Shown here: positions 49,888 to 60,231 of the stretch, piece after piece
How positions within the stretch are numbered: position 1 is the stretch's first letter
Layout: each line of letters starts with the position of its first letter
Assembly (NCBI GenBank): GCA_024399835.1
Contig: JAKSNK010000001.1
Coordinates: 79,599 to 143,598 of the forward strand
DNA: 64,000 nucleotides
Origin: Paludibacteraceae bacterium
GTDB lineage: Bacteria; Bacteroidota; Bacteroidia; Bacteroidales; Paludibacteraceae
Direction: 5' to 3'
Translations under genes and position numbers: made by a program
The notes under the pieces: model-generated
The model's database searches: none
The model's input: the letters and a program-made list of their open reading frames with translations, nothing else
Told to the model about the DNA's origin: nothing

Positions 49888-50467
49888 TGCTCTAAAAACA
49901 CTCACCAACGGCATTTTAAAAGAGAACCCCACATTCGGTTTGGTGCTCGGTATGTGCCCTACACTCGCCACGACCAGTAGTGCCGTCAACGGTATGTCTA
50001 TGGGTTTGGCTACCATGTTCGTATTGATTTGTTCGAACATCGTCATTTCGTTGCTCAAGAATGTAATCCCTGACAAAGTGCGTATTCCTGCCTTTATCGT
50101 CGTGATTGCCACATTCGTCAGCATTCTGCAATTGCTCATGCAGGCGTATGTACCTGCTATCTATGCGACTTTGGGATTGTTCATCCCTCTGATTGTGGTT
50201 AACTGTATCGTCCTTGGTCGTGCTGAGGCATTTGCCTGCAAGAACAGCGTTGGACTGAGTGCTATCGACGGATTGGGAATGGGACTTGGATTTACCCTCT
50301 CATTGACGCTGATTGGTGCTGTCCGCGAACTGTTGGGAACAGGTTGCATCTTTGGCGCACACCTCTTTGACGGACAATACGGGGCACTTATCTTCGTGTT
50401 GGCTCCCGGAGCATTCATTTGCTTGGGGTATATCATGGCTTTGGTTCAAAAATTAATGAAGAAATAA
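49880..50467 (+). CDS. rnfE: Rnf complex subunit E
   Basis: A 195-residue membrane subunit with six helices (RnfA/RnfE family). ENPTFGLVLGMCPTLATT and LGRAEAFACKNSV carry the conserved Cys residues that bind a membrane Fe-S centre together with RnfA. It starts within the end of rnfG and is followed by rnfA after 1 base. Confidence 0.96.
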   Translation: MNNALKTLTNGILKENPTFGLVLGMCPTLATTSSAVNGMSMGLATMFVLICSNIVISLLKNVIPDKVRIPAFIVVIATFVSILQLLMQAYVPAIYATLGLFIPLIVVNCIVLGRAEAFACKNSVGLSAIDGLGMGLGFTLSLTLIGAVRELLGTGCIFGAHLFDGQYGALIFVLAPGAFICLGYIMALVQKLMKK

Positions 50468-50468
50468 T

Positions 50469-51065
50469 ATGATTTACTTTTTGATATTTATCTCTGCGAT
50501 ATTCGTTAATAATATCGTATTGAGTCAGTTCTTGGGTATCTGCCCGTTCTTGGGGGTAAGTAAGAAAATCGATACCGCACTCGGCATGGGTGCAGCCGTA
50601 ACCTTCGTGCTGACACTTGCCACTATTGTGACCTATTTGCTACAGAAGTTATTGGTAGTTTTAGGCGTAGAGTTTCTGCAAACAATCCTCTTCATTCTCG
50701 TTATTGCTGCCTTGGTGCAGTCAATTGAGATTGTGCTGAAGAAAGTATCTCCATCGTTGTATCAGGCGTTAGGTGTTTTCCTGCCGCTGATTACCACCAA
50801 CTGCTGCTTGTTGGGTGTTGCCATTCTGGTGGCTAACGGTACCTATAAGATGCCCGGTGGTGCTCCTGCCGAGGGATTGTTAAACGGTACTTTGTTTGCT
50901 TTTGCTACCGCATTAGGTTTCTCGCTGGCACTCGTATTGTTCGCCGGTATTCGTGAGCAACTGAGTATGAACAAGATTCCTAAAGCCATGCAAGGAACAC
51001 CTATCGCCCTGCTCACCGCCGGTATCTTGGCAATGGCGTTTATGGGCTTCAGCGGTGTGGTATAA
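50469..51065 (+). CDS. rnfA: Rnf complex subunit A
   Basis: A 198-residue membrane subunit with six helices. NNIVLSQFLGICPFLGVSKK and ITTNCCLLGVAIL contain the conserved Cys that pair with RnfE. Last gene of the rnf operon, ahead of a bidirectional terminator. Confidence 0.96.
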   Translation: MIYFLIFISAIFVNNIVLSQFLGICPFLGVSKKIDTALGMGAAVTFVLTLATIVTYLLQKLLVVLGVEFLQTILFILVIAALVQSIEIVLKKVSPSLYQALGVFLPLITTNCCLLGVAILVANGTYKMPGGAPAEGLLNGTLFAFATALGFSLALVLFAGIREQLSMNKIPKAMQGTPIALLTAGILAMAFMGFSGVV

Positions 51066-51125
51066 TCCACAGTACAAAATACCTCTGTATAGAGTACCAT
51101 TGTATAAGGATTTCTGTACAGAATA

Positions 51126-51167
51126 AAAAAGGGACTGCTTGATGTTTAATTCAAGCAGTCTCTTTTT
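51126..51167. terminator. Bidirectional terminator between rnfA and nrnA
   Basis: GGGACTGCTTGA pairs with TCAAGCAGTCTC around a short loop. T runs follow on both strands (TTTTT at 51163-51167 on plus; AAAAAA at 51125-51130 gives T6 on minus). It can end both the rnf operon and the converging nrnA transcript. Confidence 0.9.
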
Positions 51168-51180
51168 GTGTATCCTTATA

Positions 51181-51206
51181 GGGTCTTTGCCGACGGTCGA
51201 ATTATA
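51181..51206. repeat. Single-unit copy of the dispersed 11-bp element
   Basis: GGGTCTTTG, one CCGACGGTCGA unit (51190-51200) and ATTATA lie 7 bases beyond the nrnA stop. The flanks match the three-unit copy at 16081-16127 on the opposite strand. Confidence 0.7.
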
Positions 51207-51212
51207 TGTGAC

Positions 51213-52253
51213 CTAATGGCAATACTCCTCGTAATGCTCCATAAATGTCTTAACAGCATCCTGCAGCGAACCGTAGAACTCTCCTCCTGCAGCGTTCTTG
51301 TGTCCTCCGCCATTAAAGAAGTCGTGGGCAAAGGTATTGACAGGGCGGTCACCCTGACTGCGGAAACTGATTTTAATCTTGTCCGTATCTTCACGCATAA
51401 AGCAACTGTAATAAATCTTGCCAATCTGCATAGGCATATTGACAATGCCCTCTGCATCGCCGCTTTGGAAATTGAACTGTTTCAATTCTTCGGCAGACAG
51501 GGCAATTAGTGCCACATGATTTTTGGGGAAAGTGCGCATCTTGCGATACAAGCAATAGCCGACCAAACGCAAACGCCCCGTATGGAACTGGTTGAAGACC
51601 TTGTCATAACAATCGTCCTTATTAACTCCTGCACGCATCAGTTCTGCCACTATTTCGTACATATCGGGGTGATTGCTGTTGTATTGGAAATTGCCGGTAT
51701 CGGTCATCATGCCCGTATAGATACAAGTTGCCAACTCGCGGTTCATTTGCCAAGTGGCATCGTTCACTTTCAGTTGTCGAATCAGCCGATAGACCAATTC
51801 GCTGGCAGAGGCACAATCGGGATACGAAATAGTCACATCTGCCATGTCGCTCGGATATAAATGGTGGTCAATCATGATGACCGGTCGATGTGTAGTGCTT
51901 TGTGTATTTTGCGCAAGCCAATCTCCCAATACCTCGCCACAACGCTTGGGTTCTTGAAAGTCCGTTACGATGACGAGATCTGCATTATTCAGTATTTGTA
52001 GTGCCTGTTCGGCATCTTTGTCGCACACTTTGTCCTCTTTAGCTCCCGGTAGCCAGCTAAGGAAATTGGGAAAATCGTTAGGCACTACCACTTCCACTTC
52101 TTTGCCTTGGGACAATAGGAAATGCTTCATTCCCAATGACGAACCCATAGCATCCCCGTCGGGTGACAAATGAGTGATAACAGCCACCCGATGAGCATTG
52201 GCAATCAACTGCCCTGCTGCATTTACCAATTGGTTATCTATCAAATTTTGCAT
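51213..52253 (-). CDS. DHH-family phosphoesterase, NrnA-like
   Basis: A 346-residue cytoplasmic enzyme. DHH motifs: HLSPDGDAMGSSLG (metal Asp), VTDFQE, MIDHHLYP (DHH) and TGMMTDTGNF; the DHHA1 domain has the C-terminal NGGGHKNAAGG. NrnA-type enzymes degrade short oligoribonucleotides and dephosphorylate pAp. Last gene of the acpP-fabF-asd-U32 cluster, 3 bases after the U32 gene. Confidence 0.92.
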   Translation of the reverse strand: MQNLIDNQLVNAAGQLIANAHRVAVITHLSPDGDAMGSSLGMKHFLLSQGKEVEVVVPNDFPNFLSWLPGAKEDKVCDKDAEQALQILNNADLVIVTDFQEPKRCGEVLGDWLAQNTQSTTHRPVIMIDHHLYPSDMADVTISYPDCASASELVYRLIRQLKVNDATWQMNRELATCIYTGMMTDTGNFQYNSNHPDMYEIVAELMRAGVNKDDCYDKVFNQFHTGRLRLVGYCLYRKMRTFPKNHVALIALSAEELKQFNFQSGDAEGIVNMPMQIGKIYYSCFMREDTDKIKISFRSQGDRPVNTFAHDFFNGGGHKNAAGGEFYGSLQDAVKTFMEHYEEYCH

Positions 52254-52256
52254 ATC

Positions 52257-53543
52257 TTATACTTGTTGTAGCAGAAAGAGTTTATCTCCGCGGTGCAATG
52301 GTTTATCCGTCTTGACGGCAAACGCATGTCCTTGATAAACGACAGAGCGTACATTCCCAGGTTCGTCATGCAAGTCATGTGCCACCAGTTCATAAGCACC
52401 CGTAGTCTCGCCTGTAACGAGCAACTCGTCACCCTCTTTGATTTGTGGCACCGCCTCCAGGAAGAACTCCGCCACATTGATTTTCTTGAAGTAATCGGTA
52501 CATTTGCCGGCATATACTTTTTTGCGTGTGGCTTGCGAACCGTATTCGTGTGTCCACTCGCCCAACCGTTGTCCCTGATAGTAGCCGTCCCAAAAACCGC
52601 GATTGAAGACTCGCGCCAAACGGGTATTCCAATCCTCGATGCGTTGAGTGATGCCCGGCTGTTGGTACTCGCCCCGTTGCCATGCTTCCACCGCCTCTTT
52701 GTAGCAACCGACAACTGTCTGCACATATTCGGGTCCGCGAGCACGCCCTTCTATCTTGAGAACGCGCACTCCGGCATCCAGCATTTTGTTGAGAAAACCG
52801 ATAGTCTTGAGGTCCTTGGGAGACATGATGTATTGATTATCCACCTCGAGTTCGAGGTCACTCTCTTTGTCTTTGACTATATATCCTCTACGGCAAACCT
52901 GCATGCACGCACCCCGATTGGCAGAAGCGCCTAAATTATTGAGCGACAAGTAACATTTGCCGCTTACAGCCATACAAAGTGCGCCATGACAGAACATCTC
53001 TATACGGATGAGTTCGCCCTTAGGTCCACAGATATGTTGCTTCTGTATGTCCCGATAAATGGCAGCCACCTGTGTCATGTTCAGTTCGCGCGCCAATACG
53101 ACCACATCGGCATATTGGGCATAAAAACGCAATGCCTCGGTGTTGGCGATATTCAGTTGAGTCGATAAATGCACCTCCACCCCTTGACTGTGTGCGTATT
53201 GCAGAACGGCTATATCGCTGGCAATGATAGCAGACAATCCCACTTCTTTGGCGGTATCTACTATCTCTCGCATCAAGGGCAAGTCTTCCGGATACATGAC
53301 CGTATTAAGTGTCAAATAGGTCTTAATCCGTGCTTCCTGACAGCGTGCCACAATGGTACGCAGGTCGTCGGTAGTAAAATTGGCAGACGAACGGGCACGC
53401 ATATTCAGGTGCTCTATGCCAAAATAGACGCTGGTTGCCCCTGCTTCTATCGCTGCCGTCAGCGAGTCCCAACAACCTACAGGTGCCATTATCTCGACGG
53501 GAGAAACGGGAACATTGGTTGAAGATGGAAGATTGGTTGACAT
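52257..53543 (-). CDS. U32 peptidase family protein (tRNA/rRNA hydroxylation type)
   Basis: A 428-residue protein with the U32 signature EMFCHGALCMAVSGKCYLS followed by SANRGACMQVCRR, and the N-terminal MAPVGCWDSLTAAIEAGA barrel start. In E. coli the homologues TrhP and RlhA take part in hydroxylation of RNA bases with prephenate-linked chemistry; peptidase activity is doubtful. The gene follows asd with a 1-base gap. Confidence 0.9.
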   Translation of the reverse strand: MSTNLPSSTNVPVSPVEIMAPVGCWDSLTAAIEAGATSVYFGIEHLNMRARSSANFTTDDLRTIVARCQEARIKTYLTLNTVMYPEDLPLMREIVDTAKEVGLSAIIASDIAVLQYAHSQGVEVHLSTQLNIANTEALRFYAQYADVVVLARELNMTQVAAIYRDIQKQHICGPKGELIRIEMFCHGALCMAVSGKCYLSLNNLGASANRGACMQVCRRGYIVKDKESDLELEVDNQYIMSPKDLKTIGFLNKMLDAGVRVLKIEGRARGPEYVQTVVGCYKEAVEAWQRGEYQQPGITQRIEDWNTRLARVFNRGFWDGYYQGQRLGEWTHEYGSQATRKKVYAGKCTDYFKKINVAEFFLEAVPQIKEGDELLVTGETTGAYELVAHDLHDEPGNVRSVVYQGHAFAVKTDKPLHRGDKLFLLQQV

Positions 53544-53544
53544 A

Positions 53545-54540
53545 TTACTTAATCAGATATTCGGCTATTTGCACGGCATTGAGGGCAGCGCCTTTGCGTA
53601 TCTGGTCGCTTACGCACCAGAATGCCAATCCGTTCGGGTTGGACAGGTCTTTGCGCACACGACCGATAAAGACTTCATCTTTGCCGCTTAGGAACAATGG
53701 CATCGGATAAACATTATTGGCAGGGTCGTCCATCAATACACACCCCTTGCCCTGTTGAAAAGCCGTTTTTGCCTCGTCAGCAGTCAGAGGTCGCTCGGTT
53801 TCCACCCACACACTCTCGCTATGGGCGCGCAAACTGGGAACGCGCACACAAGTAGCACACACTTCTATATCGGAGTGCATGATTTTGCGAGTCTCGTTGT
53901 ACATTTTCATTTCCTCCTTGGTGTAATCATTATCGGTAAAGACATCTATATGAGGAATCAGGTTGAATGCCAATTGGTGAGCAAATTTATTTACGGTAAC
54001 GGGGTCTCCTGACAACACTTCCCTATATTGCTGTTCCAATTCGAGCATGGCTTGTGCTCCGGCGCCTGAAGCGGCTTGATAAGTAGCCACATGCACACGG
54101 CGGATGTGACTGACCTGCTCTATTGCCTGCAGTGCCACTACCATCTGAATAGTCGTGCAGTTAGGATTGGCAACAATGCCACGAGGACGGTTAAGTGCAT
54201 CTTCGGGATTGACTTCCGGCACTACCAGCGGGACATCTTTGTCCATACGGAAAGCAGACGAGTTATCTATCATAATAGCACCATGACGGGTGATATCGTC
54301 AGCATACTCTTTGCTGACACTTCCTCCGGCAGAAACAAAAGCGATATCTACACCACGGAACTGGTCGCCATGTTGCAATTCCTGCACCATGACCGGCTTA
54401 CCGCAAAAGTCATAACAAGTGCCGGCACTCCGTTTCGAGCCATACAAACGCAACTCGGTAACGGGAAAATTCCGTTCACTCAGCACTTTTAACAATTCTT
54501 GTCCGACGGCGCCCGAAGCGCCCACAATAGCGATTACCAT
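53545..54540 (-). CDS. asd: Aspartate-semialdehyde dehydrogenase
   Basis: A 331-residue NADPH enzyme of the lysine/threonine/methionine pathway. [14 protein letters not shown] binds [14 protein letters not shown] holds the catalytic Cys, and the [17 protein letters not shown] and [12 protein letters not shown] regions bind substrate (RVP and His). The start overlaps the end of fabF by 7 bases. Confidence 0.96.
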   Translation of the reverse strand: MVIAIVGASGAVGQELLKVLSERNFPVTELRLYGSKRSAGTCYDFCGKPVMVQELQHGDQFRGVDIAFVSAGGSVSKEYADDITRHGAIMIDNSSAFRMDKDVPLVVPEVNPEDALNRPRGIVANPNCTTIQMVVALQAIEQVSHIRRVHVATYQAASGAGAQAMLELEQQYREVLSGDPVTVNKFAHQLAFNLIPHIDVFTDNDYTKEEMKMYNETRKIMHSDIEVCATCVRVPSLRAHSESVWVETERPLTADEAKTAFQQGKGCVLMDDPANNVYPMPLFLSGKDEVFIGRVRKDLSNPNGLAFWCVSDQIRKGAALNAVQIAEYLIK

Positions 54541-55790
54541 TTTTTGAACAATAAACAGGCGTTTTGTCCGCCAAAACCGAATGTATTGGATAATGCGTAG
54601 CGCAAAGCACGATGTTGGGCTTTGTTGAAGGTGAAGTTCAGCCGATAATCGATTTGCTCGTCCTCGTCGCCTTCCTCATGATTGATAGTAGGAGGAACGA
54701 TACCGTCGCGCAAGGCAAGAACAGTGGCAACCGCCTCAACAGCACCCGTAGCGCCCATCATGTGACCGGTCATAGACTTGGTGGCAGATATATTCAGCCG
54801 ATAGGCATCTTTGCCCCAAACCGACTGAATGGCTTTAATCTCACAAACATCGCCCAAGGGGGTGGATGTGCCATGTGCATTGATATAATCGACTTGGTCG
54901 GGCGATATACCGGCATCGGCGATAGCGTCAAGCATCACTCTTGCCGCCCCGGCTCCTTCGGCATCGGGAGCAGTCATGTGATAGGCATCGGCATTCATGC
55001 CTGCGCCGACCAACTCGGCATATATTTTAGCACCGCGTTGTTGCGCGTGCTCCAGTTCTTCCAATATCAGACAGGCAGCCCCTTCGCCCAATACAAAACC
55101 GTCACGCGACTTGCTGAACGGGCGCGAAGCGGTAGCAGGTGTATCGTTGCGGGTAGATAGGGCATGCATCGAATTGAAACCTCCTATGCCGGAATAGGTA
55201 ACATCCGCATCACTACCTCCGGTAAAGATGATGTCTGCGCGTCCCAAACGGATGGCATCAAAAGCGGCTGCCACAGCATGACCCGAAGAGGAACATGCAG
55301 AAGCGACGCCATAGTTAATGCCTTGCAAACCAAGATTCAGCGATATATGTCCCGCACCCATATTGATGATGGCTTTGGGAATATAGAACGGACTGAAATG
55401 AGGAGTACCGTCGCCTTTGGAGAATGCCATCAGGTCTTCTTCCAAACTTTTTAATCCGCCCATGCCGCTTGCCCAAATAGAACCGATACGCGTTTTATCC
55501 TCTCGGTCTAAATCTATATTGGAATCTGCCAATGCCTGCTTGGCGGTACAAACTGCGAATTGGGCAAAACGGTCCATTTTGCGTGCATCCTTGCGGTCTA
55601 AATAGTCGTCAGGATTAAAATCCTTGACCTCGCAGGCAAAATGAGTCTTGAACAAACTTGAATCAAATGCGGTTATCTCTTTTGAGCCACTCTCGCCATT
55701 GATTAACGCTTTCCACATTGATTCAACATCATTCCCAACCGGTGTTAAGACACCCATCCCCGTCACTACCACTCGTTTGAGTTCTTTCAT
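54534..55790 (-). CDS. fabF: Beta-ketoacyl-ACP synthase II
   Basis: A 418-residue condensing enzyme of fatty acid synthesis. It has the catalytic Cys in [16 protein letters not shown], His in [11 protein letters not shown], His in [15 protein letters not shown], and the C-terminal [15 protein letters not shown]. It elongates malonyl-ACP-derived chains. It lies 82 bases after acpP, the usual arrangement. Confidence 0.96.
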   Translation of the reverse strand: MKELKRVVVTGMGVLTPVGNDVESMWKALINGESGSKEITAFDSSLFKTHFACEVKDFNPDDYLDRKDARKMDRFAQFAVCTAKQALADSNIDLDREDKTRIGSIWASGMGGLKSLEEDLMAFSKGDGTPHFSPFYIPKAIINMGAGHISLNLGLQGINYGVASACSSSGHAVAAAFDAIRLGRADIIFTGGSDADVTYSGIGGFNSMHALSTRNDTPATASRPFSKSRDGFVLGEGAACLILEELEHAQQRGAKIYAELVGAGMNADAYHMTAPDAEGAGAARVMLDAIADAGISPDQVDYINAHGTSTPLGDVCEIKAIQSVWGKDAYRLNISATKSMTGHMMGATGAVEAVATVLALRDGIVPPTINHEEGDEDEQIDYRLNFTFNKAQHRALRYALSNTFGFGGQNACLLFKKW

Positions 55791-55872
55791 ATTCTATCAA
55801 TTATGTGTGTATATATAACTACGAGTCCACAGGTAAAGCTGCAGACTCGTAAAAAAATGTTTCTTTCGCTGA

Positions 55873-56109
55873 TTAAGCAATTGCTTTTTCGATGTAAGCC
55901 ACAGCATCACCTACCGTACTGATTTTCTGGGCATCCTCATCAGGAATGGAAATATTAAATTCCTTCTCAAACTCCATCAACAAATCAGACAAATCCAACG
56001 AGTCTGCATTCAAATCTGCTGCGAAACTTGCTTCCATTGTAACTTGCGCTGCATCTATCCCCAATCTGTTTACAATGATAGCTACTACTTTTGATTCAAG
56101 TTCTGACAT
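55873..56109 (-). CDS. acpP: Acyl carrier protein
   Basis: A 78-residue acidic helical protein. The phosphopantetheine attachment Ser lies in [19 protein letters not shown] (the family usually has DSLDxVE). It carries acyl chains for FabF encoded downstream. The upstream promoter (56165-56196) is consensus. Confidence 0.96.
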   Translation of the reverse strand: MSELESKVVAIIVNRLGIDAAQVTMEASFAADLNADSLDLSDLLMEFEKEFNISIPDEDAQKISTVGDAVAYIEKAIA

Positions 56110-56164
56110 AATATAAAAGTTTTTTAATTATTAATAATTAATATTATTTGCACGAATTGAGATG

Positions 56165-56196
56165 CAAAGGTACAAAAAGATTTTTAATTACACAAA
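56165..56196 (-). promoter_or_regulatory. acpP promoter
   Basis: TACCTTTG (56172-56165) and TTTG (56196-56193), spaced 20 bases on the minus strand: a full consensus. Confidence 0.75.
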
Positions 56197-56231
56197 TTAT
56201 TGGTACAAAAAGTATGTTTTTTCGTGTTTTT

Positions 56232-58013
56232 TCAGAATTTTTTCTCCAATTCGTCGTTTGTAAGTACGGATACTACGGTTTTTCCGTCCTCCGTATAGCG
56301 ATATTGTTTGAGAGCGAGCAGGCGTGTCATAAGGTCTGTCATCTCTGCCTGTGACAGTTGTTTGCCGTAAGGAATAGCAGTATCTTTGGCGAGTGTAAGA
56401 GCAACTTGCTTCTGCCACTGTTCCTGCACGCTCTGTCCCGATTCTACGACGGCAGACAGTATTTTGCGTATGGTAGCAACAGGGTCTTTACTATCCAACG
56501 AGGCAGGTACGCCCTGTATGCTGTAACTATTCGGACTAAGTTGGTGCAAGTCAAACCCCACTTTCCGGAGGTCGTCCAGCAGATTATCGACTATTGGCAC
56601 TTCGTCGGGAGTGACGGACAGCACTTCGGGGAAGAGCAGTTGCTGGGAAGCGCTTTGGTTTTCTGCTATCTGGTGCATATAGGTGTGATAGAGCACACAG
56701 ATATGTGCACGATGCTGATCTACCATCATCAGCCCTTGTTCGGAAGGCATGAGCAGGTAGCGGGAATTATACTGATACACCTTGTCGATAGCTACCGTCT
56801 GTTCAAACAGTTCCTGCTGGGCAGGTTGCAAGGGTGTCCGTTCAGCAACGGGAGGGGTATATAGTGTCTGCCAGTCCAATGTGCGCATGCGTTCGGACGA
56901 CTGCGCAAACGGATTGTACGGTTGACTGTGCGTAGTGAGAGGGGCTGATTTAGGGGCTGTGCCTCCTACTGGCATTTCGATATAACCGCTACGGTTAAAA
57001 TCCAATGACGGACTGACATTAAACTTGCCCAATGCCTCGCGCACGGTGGCTAAAAGGATTTGGAAGATGGGTTGTTCGTCCTGGAATTTGATTTCCGTTT
57101 TAGTGGGATGTATATTGACATCGATGGTCTCGGGATTAACCTCCAAATAGATAAAATACGAAGGGTTGGCTTCTTGCGAGAGCGTGCCCTGATAGGCAGT
57201 CATAACCGCTTTGTGGAAATACGGGTGACGCATGTACCGCCCATTGACAAAGAAGTATTGTTGTGCATTCTTGCCGGATGTCTCCGGTTTGCCTACAAAT
57301 CCGCGAATACAAACAAGTTCGGTATCCGAATGAATTTCTACGAAGTGGCTGGTAAAAGATTTCTTCTGTCCCTTGCCAAACACATCTTCTATGCGTTGTT
57401 TTTCGTTTCCTGCCGGCAGGTCCATCAAAATCTCGTCATTGCTGATGAAGGTGAATTGTACCTTGGGATAAACCAATACGATACGGTAGAAATCAATTAA
57501 GAGGTTCCTCAGTTCTGTTTGGTCTGTTTTGAGGAACTTACGCCGAACGGGGATATTAAAGAATAGGTTTTTGACTTTAAAGTTCGTGCCTACCGGGCAT
57601 GCGCATGGTTCTTGTTCGATGACCTGTGAACCGTGAATGACCAGTCGGCTGCCTGTTTCGTCTTCAGGTCGGCGGCTCTGTACCTCCACTTGTGCAACGG
57701 CGCAAATACTTGCCAGCGCTTCTCCACGGAAGCCCATTGTGGTGAGTTGGAAGATGTCGGCTGCTTCGCGGATTTTGCTGGTTGCATGCCGTTCAAAAGC
57801 CATACGCAAATCCGTGTCACTCATCCCCTTGCCGTTATCAATCACCTGCAGCATAGTCCGTCCGGCATCGCGAACGATAACATCTATTTTGGTAGCACCG
57901 GCATCCAGCGAGTTCTCCACCAGTTCTTTAAGACAACTGGCGGGACGCTGAATCACCTCACCTGCGGCTATTTGGTTGGCGACACTATCCGGTAGTAAAT
58001 GGATGATGTCCAT
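56232..58013 (-). CDS. mutL: DNA mismatch repair protein MutL
   Basis: A 593-residue GHKL ATPase: IAAGEVIQRPASCLKELVENSLDAGA (motif I), DNGKGM (motif II), TMGFRGEALASI (motif III) in the N-terminal half, and a dimerisation domain at the C-terminus (QQLLFPEVL; ACH-type endonuclease motifs not evident). It links MutS mismatch recognition to repair. It is 16 bases after the small membrane protein gene. Confidence 0.96.
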   Translation of the reverse strand: MDIIHLLPDSVANQIAAGEVIQRPASCLKELVENSLDAGATKIDVIVRDAGRTMLQVIDNGKGMSDTDLRMAFERHATSKIREAADIFQLTTMGFRGEALASICAVAQVEVQSRRPEDETGSRLVIHGSQVIEQEPCACPVGTNFKVKNLFFNIPVRRKFLKTDQTELRNLLIDFYRIVLVYPKVQFTFISNDEILMDLPAGNEKQRIEDVFGKGQKKSFTSHFVEIHSDTELVCIRGFVGKPETSGKNAQQYFFVNGRYMRHPYFHKAVMTAYQGTLSQEANPSYFIYLEVNPETIDVNIHPTKTEIKFQDEQPIFQILLATVREALGKFNVSPSLDFNRSGYIEMPVGGTAPKSAPLTTHSQPYNPFAQSSERMRTLDWQTLYTPPVAERTPLQPAQQELFEQTVAIDKVYQYNSRYLLMPSEQGLMMVDQHRAHICVLYHTYMHQIAENQSASQQLLFPEVLSVTPDEVPIVDNLLDDLRKVGFDLHQLSPNSYSIQGVPASLDSKDPVATIRKILSAVVESGQSVQEQWQKQVALTLAKDTAIPYGKQLSQAEMTDLMTRLLALKQYRYTEDGKTVVSVLTNDELEKKF

Positions 58014-58029
58014 TTTAGTTTAGAGTCAA

Positions 58030-58263
58030 TTATCTCAAGAAGAAGTAGAACAGCAGTCCCAGTAGCAGCAATGCTATCCAAAAACCCAACTTGGATTTAT
58101 TGCGTTGTCGCTGTGTGGACATGTTCTTTTCATGCTCCTCACGGAACGAACCGTGATGAAGGCGCGCAAGTTTATCCTTGCGCGCCTCTTTATCCTCATC
58201 GTAGTAAATGGGTCTATAGTCCCACTCACGAGGTTTCGGAACTTTTGGGAAAAGAACCGACAT
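58030..58263 (-). CDS. Small conserved-type membrane protein, function unknown
   Basis: A 77-residue protein: a charged N-terminal part (FPKVPKPREWDYRPIYYDEDKEARKDK) and one C-terminal helix (LGFWIALLLLGLLFYFFL). No domain of known function is recognised. It overlaps the stop of the TPR lipoprotein gene by 1 base and precedes mutL, so it is translated within that operon. Confidence 0.75.
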   Translation of the reverse strand: MSVLFPKVPKPREWDYRPIYYDEDKEARKDKLARLHHGSFREEHEKNMSTQRQRNKSKLGFWIALLLLGLLFYFFLR

Positions 58264-59939
58264 TATTTCACGATAGCTTTGAATGCCTCGTCGTCAGCGA
58301 ATTTAGCGAATTCGAGGTCTTTCTCTGCTCTTGCTTTCATTTTGCTGCATTTAGCGACAGCATCTTTGAGGTTGCTGTACACAGCGTCACGGTCGTTGGT
58401 GCGGGCACCTACTACAGCGAGCAAGTAAGCAGTCTTGGCATCCGGGTTAGCGATAGCGTTGAGGGTCTTGCGAGCGCCGGCGTAGTCCTCGTTGAGGATT
58501 TGTTGCAGAGCAGCGTTGTTGTTAACGGCATTTCCGTAAGCGCTCTTAGCTTTCTGGTAGTCACCCATCATGGTGTAGTAAGTACCTTGAGCGGAAGCCA
58601 TGTCAGCTTTGGTGCCGGCAGCTTTGCCTAAATAGAGTTCAGCTTTAGCCAGGTCGTTGTCAGCCATAGCAGCGAGAGCTGCGTTGTAGTTGATATCAGG
58701 ATCGTTGGCGTTCAGTTGGAGAGCTTTGCTGTAGCAACGGCGTGCCTCAGCAATGTTGCCTTCGTTGAAGTAAACCATACCGAGGTTGTTCCATCCGCGA
58801 TAGTCTTCGGGGAACATTTCGGTAACTTTGCTGTAAACGGCTTTCTTGTCGTCCATGATGGTAGCGGCATAAAGCATTTCCTCTACATTGAGTTTAGCGG
58901 GGTCGCTTGCGAAGAGAGCGATAATTTCCTCGTCAGATTTACCAATCAGGTCGATGGTAACCATCATACGGCTACGACGGAGAGCAGGAAGGATGTCATC
59001 AGCAATATTTTTATAAACAGCGCTTAAGTTCTTGATTTGAGCTTCGCGTTCTTCGGGGTCGTTGTACATGCGCAATACATTGAGGACAAGGTCTTTGTCT
59101 TGGATATTGCTTTCTTCCATAGCTTTCTGGAAGCCATCCCAGTCTTCAGCTGTAACATCAGCAGCGATAGCAGCATCTACTTTGTTTTTCTTCAAGGATT
59201 GAGCCAAGAATTTTTGAGCAACGGCTTGACGGGCGTTAGCCAATTTAGTATTGAGGTCCAAACCGCCTTCGGGGCTGGCATAACCGGCAACTTCTACTTT
59301 GCTGATAGCTTTTTTCTCATCGTTTTTAGCATCTTTGATAGCGGCTTGCAGAGCTTTCACATCTTCAGCGGAGGTCTCCGAGCTACGGAGATTGCTTTGT
59401 TGGAGGAGGAAGTTAATGTCTGCCTCTTGCATGTCTTGAATAATGCGTTGGAATTTGTCGGGAGCGATATTGCCCTTCATACCTTTAGCGTCTGCCAATT
59501 TAGCGGTAGTGATGATACCGTCAGCGATTTTCATATCAGGTACATCGTATGTAGTGTTACCTTTGCGTGCTTCGAAGCGGAGATAGAGTTCGCAAACTGC
59601 CATTTCGTCGTTGTAGTCGAAACTGATGCTTTGGCTGTAAGAGCCACCGTTTTTGTAGCTGACAGTTTTACCGTTTTCTTTTACTTTCTCACCTACATAA
59701 GTTACAGGTTCGCCAAGCAACTCTTTGCCGTTGTACTTCAGCACAGGAGTAACTACCAATACGCCCTTGCGGACGAATTTCTTTGCGGGGAAAGTACCGG
59801 AGATTTGTGCATTGACTTTGTTACCTACTACCATCAGGGGGTTCGGATTAACACTAATTTGGTCGGGAGAAACAGGTTCTCCGCAGGATGTCAACAATGC
59901 CATAGCAAGGATTGACATAAAAAAGAGAGTTTTTTTCAT
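58263..59939 (-). CDS. Lipoprotein with OmpA-like and TPR regions
   Basis: A 558-residue lipoprotein (LLTSC, Cys19). After a beta-rich N-terminal domain, residues about 200-245 (VEVAGYASPEGGLDLNTKLANARQAVAQKFL) resemble the peptidoglycan-binding OmpA C-terminal fold. Tetratricopeptide repeats follow (about 370-480: YRGWNNLGMVYFNEGNIAEARRCYSKAL and similar). It is probably anchored in the outer membrane and attached to the wall, acting as an assembly scaffold (inference). Strong promoter and Ala/Lys-rich composition suggest high expression. Confidence 0.82.
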   Translation of the reverse strand: MKKTLFFMSILAMALLTSCGEPVSPDQISVNPNPLMVVGNKVNAQISGTFPAKKFVRKGVLVVTPVLKYNGKELLGEPVTYVGEKVKENGKTVSYKNGGSYSQSISFDYNDEMAVCELYLRFEARKGNTTYDVPDMKIADGIITTAKLADAKGMKGNIAPDKFQRIIQDMQEADINFLLQQSNLRSSETSAEDVKALQAAIKDAKNDEKKAISKVEVAGYASPEGGLDLNTKLANARQAVAQKFLAQSLKKNKVDAAIAADVTAEDWDGFQKAMEESNIQDKDLVLNVLRMYNDPEEREAQIKNLSAVYKNIADDILPALRRSRMMVTIDLIGKSDEEIIALFASDPAKLNVEEMLYAATIMDDKKAVYSKVTEMFPEDYRGWNNLGMVYFNEGNIAEARRCYSKALQLNANDPDINYNAALAAMADNDLAKAELYLGKAAGTKADMASAQGTYYTMMGDYQKAKSAYGNAVNNNAALQQILNEDYAGARKTLNAIANPDAKTAYLLAVVGARTNDRDAVYSNLKDAVAKCSKMKARAEKDLEFAKFADDEAFKAIVK

Positions 59940-60000
59940 ATTTAACCTAAAAGTTAATTGGGTTGATTGATAATGGTTAATGATTTACGAAATCTTGGCA

Positions 60001-60032
60001 CAAAGGTACAACTTTTTTTTGACATGTGCAAA
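60001..60032 (-). promoter_or_regulatory. Promoter of the TPR lipoprotein-mutL operon
   Basis: TACCTTTG (60008-60001) and TTTG (60032-60029), spaced 20 bases on the minus strand. Confidence 0.75.
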
Positions 60033-60231
60033 TTTTTTTGTAATAAAATGCATTTTCTATCGTTGATGGCTATATTTGAGGGCTGTATTAAGATCACACT
60101 TTGTTTGTTTTTGGGGCAAAAACTCCATAAAGCATATATTCACCCTAACAGCACATTTTTTTGTGCAACAATGCAACATTGCAACAAATAGTGCGTAATA
60201 GAGTGAGTAAGATTTTTAGTACGATTATTAA

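Noticed and set aside
56214-56227. ATGTTTTTTCGTGT upstream of acpP as another PUL operator
   Set aside because: Only one half matches, the promoter already has a full -33/-7, and the spacing of 42 fits neither class closely.
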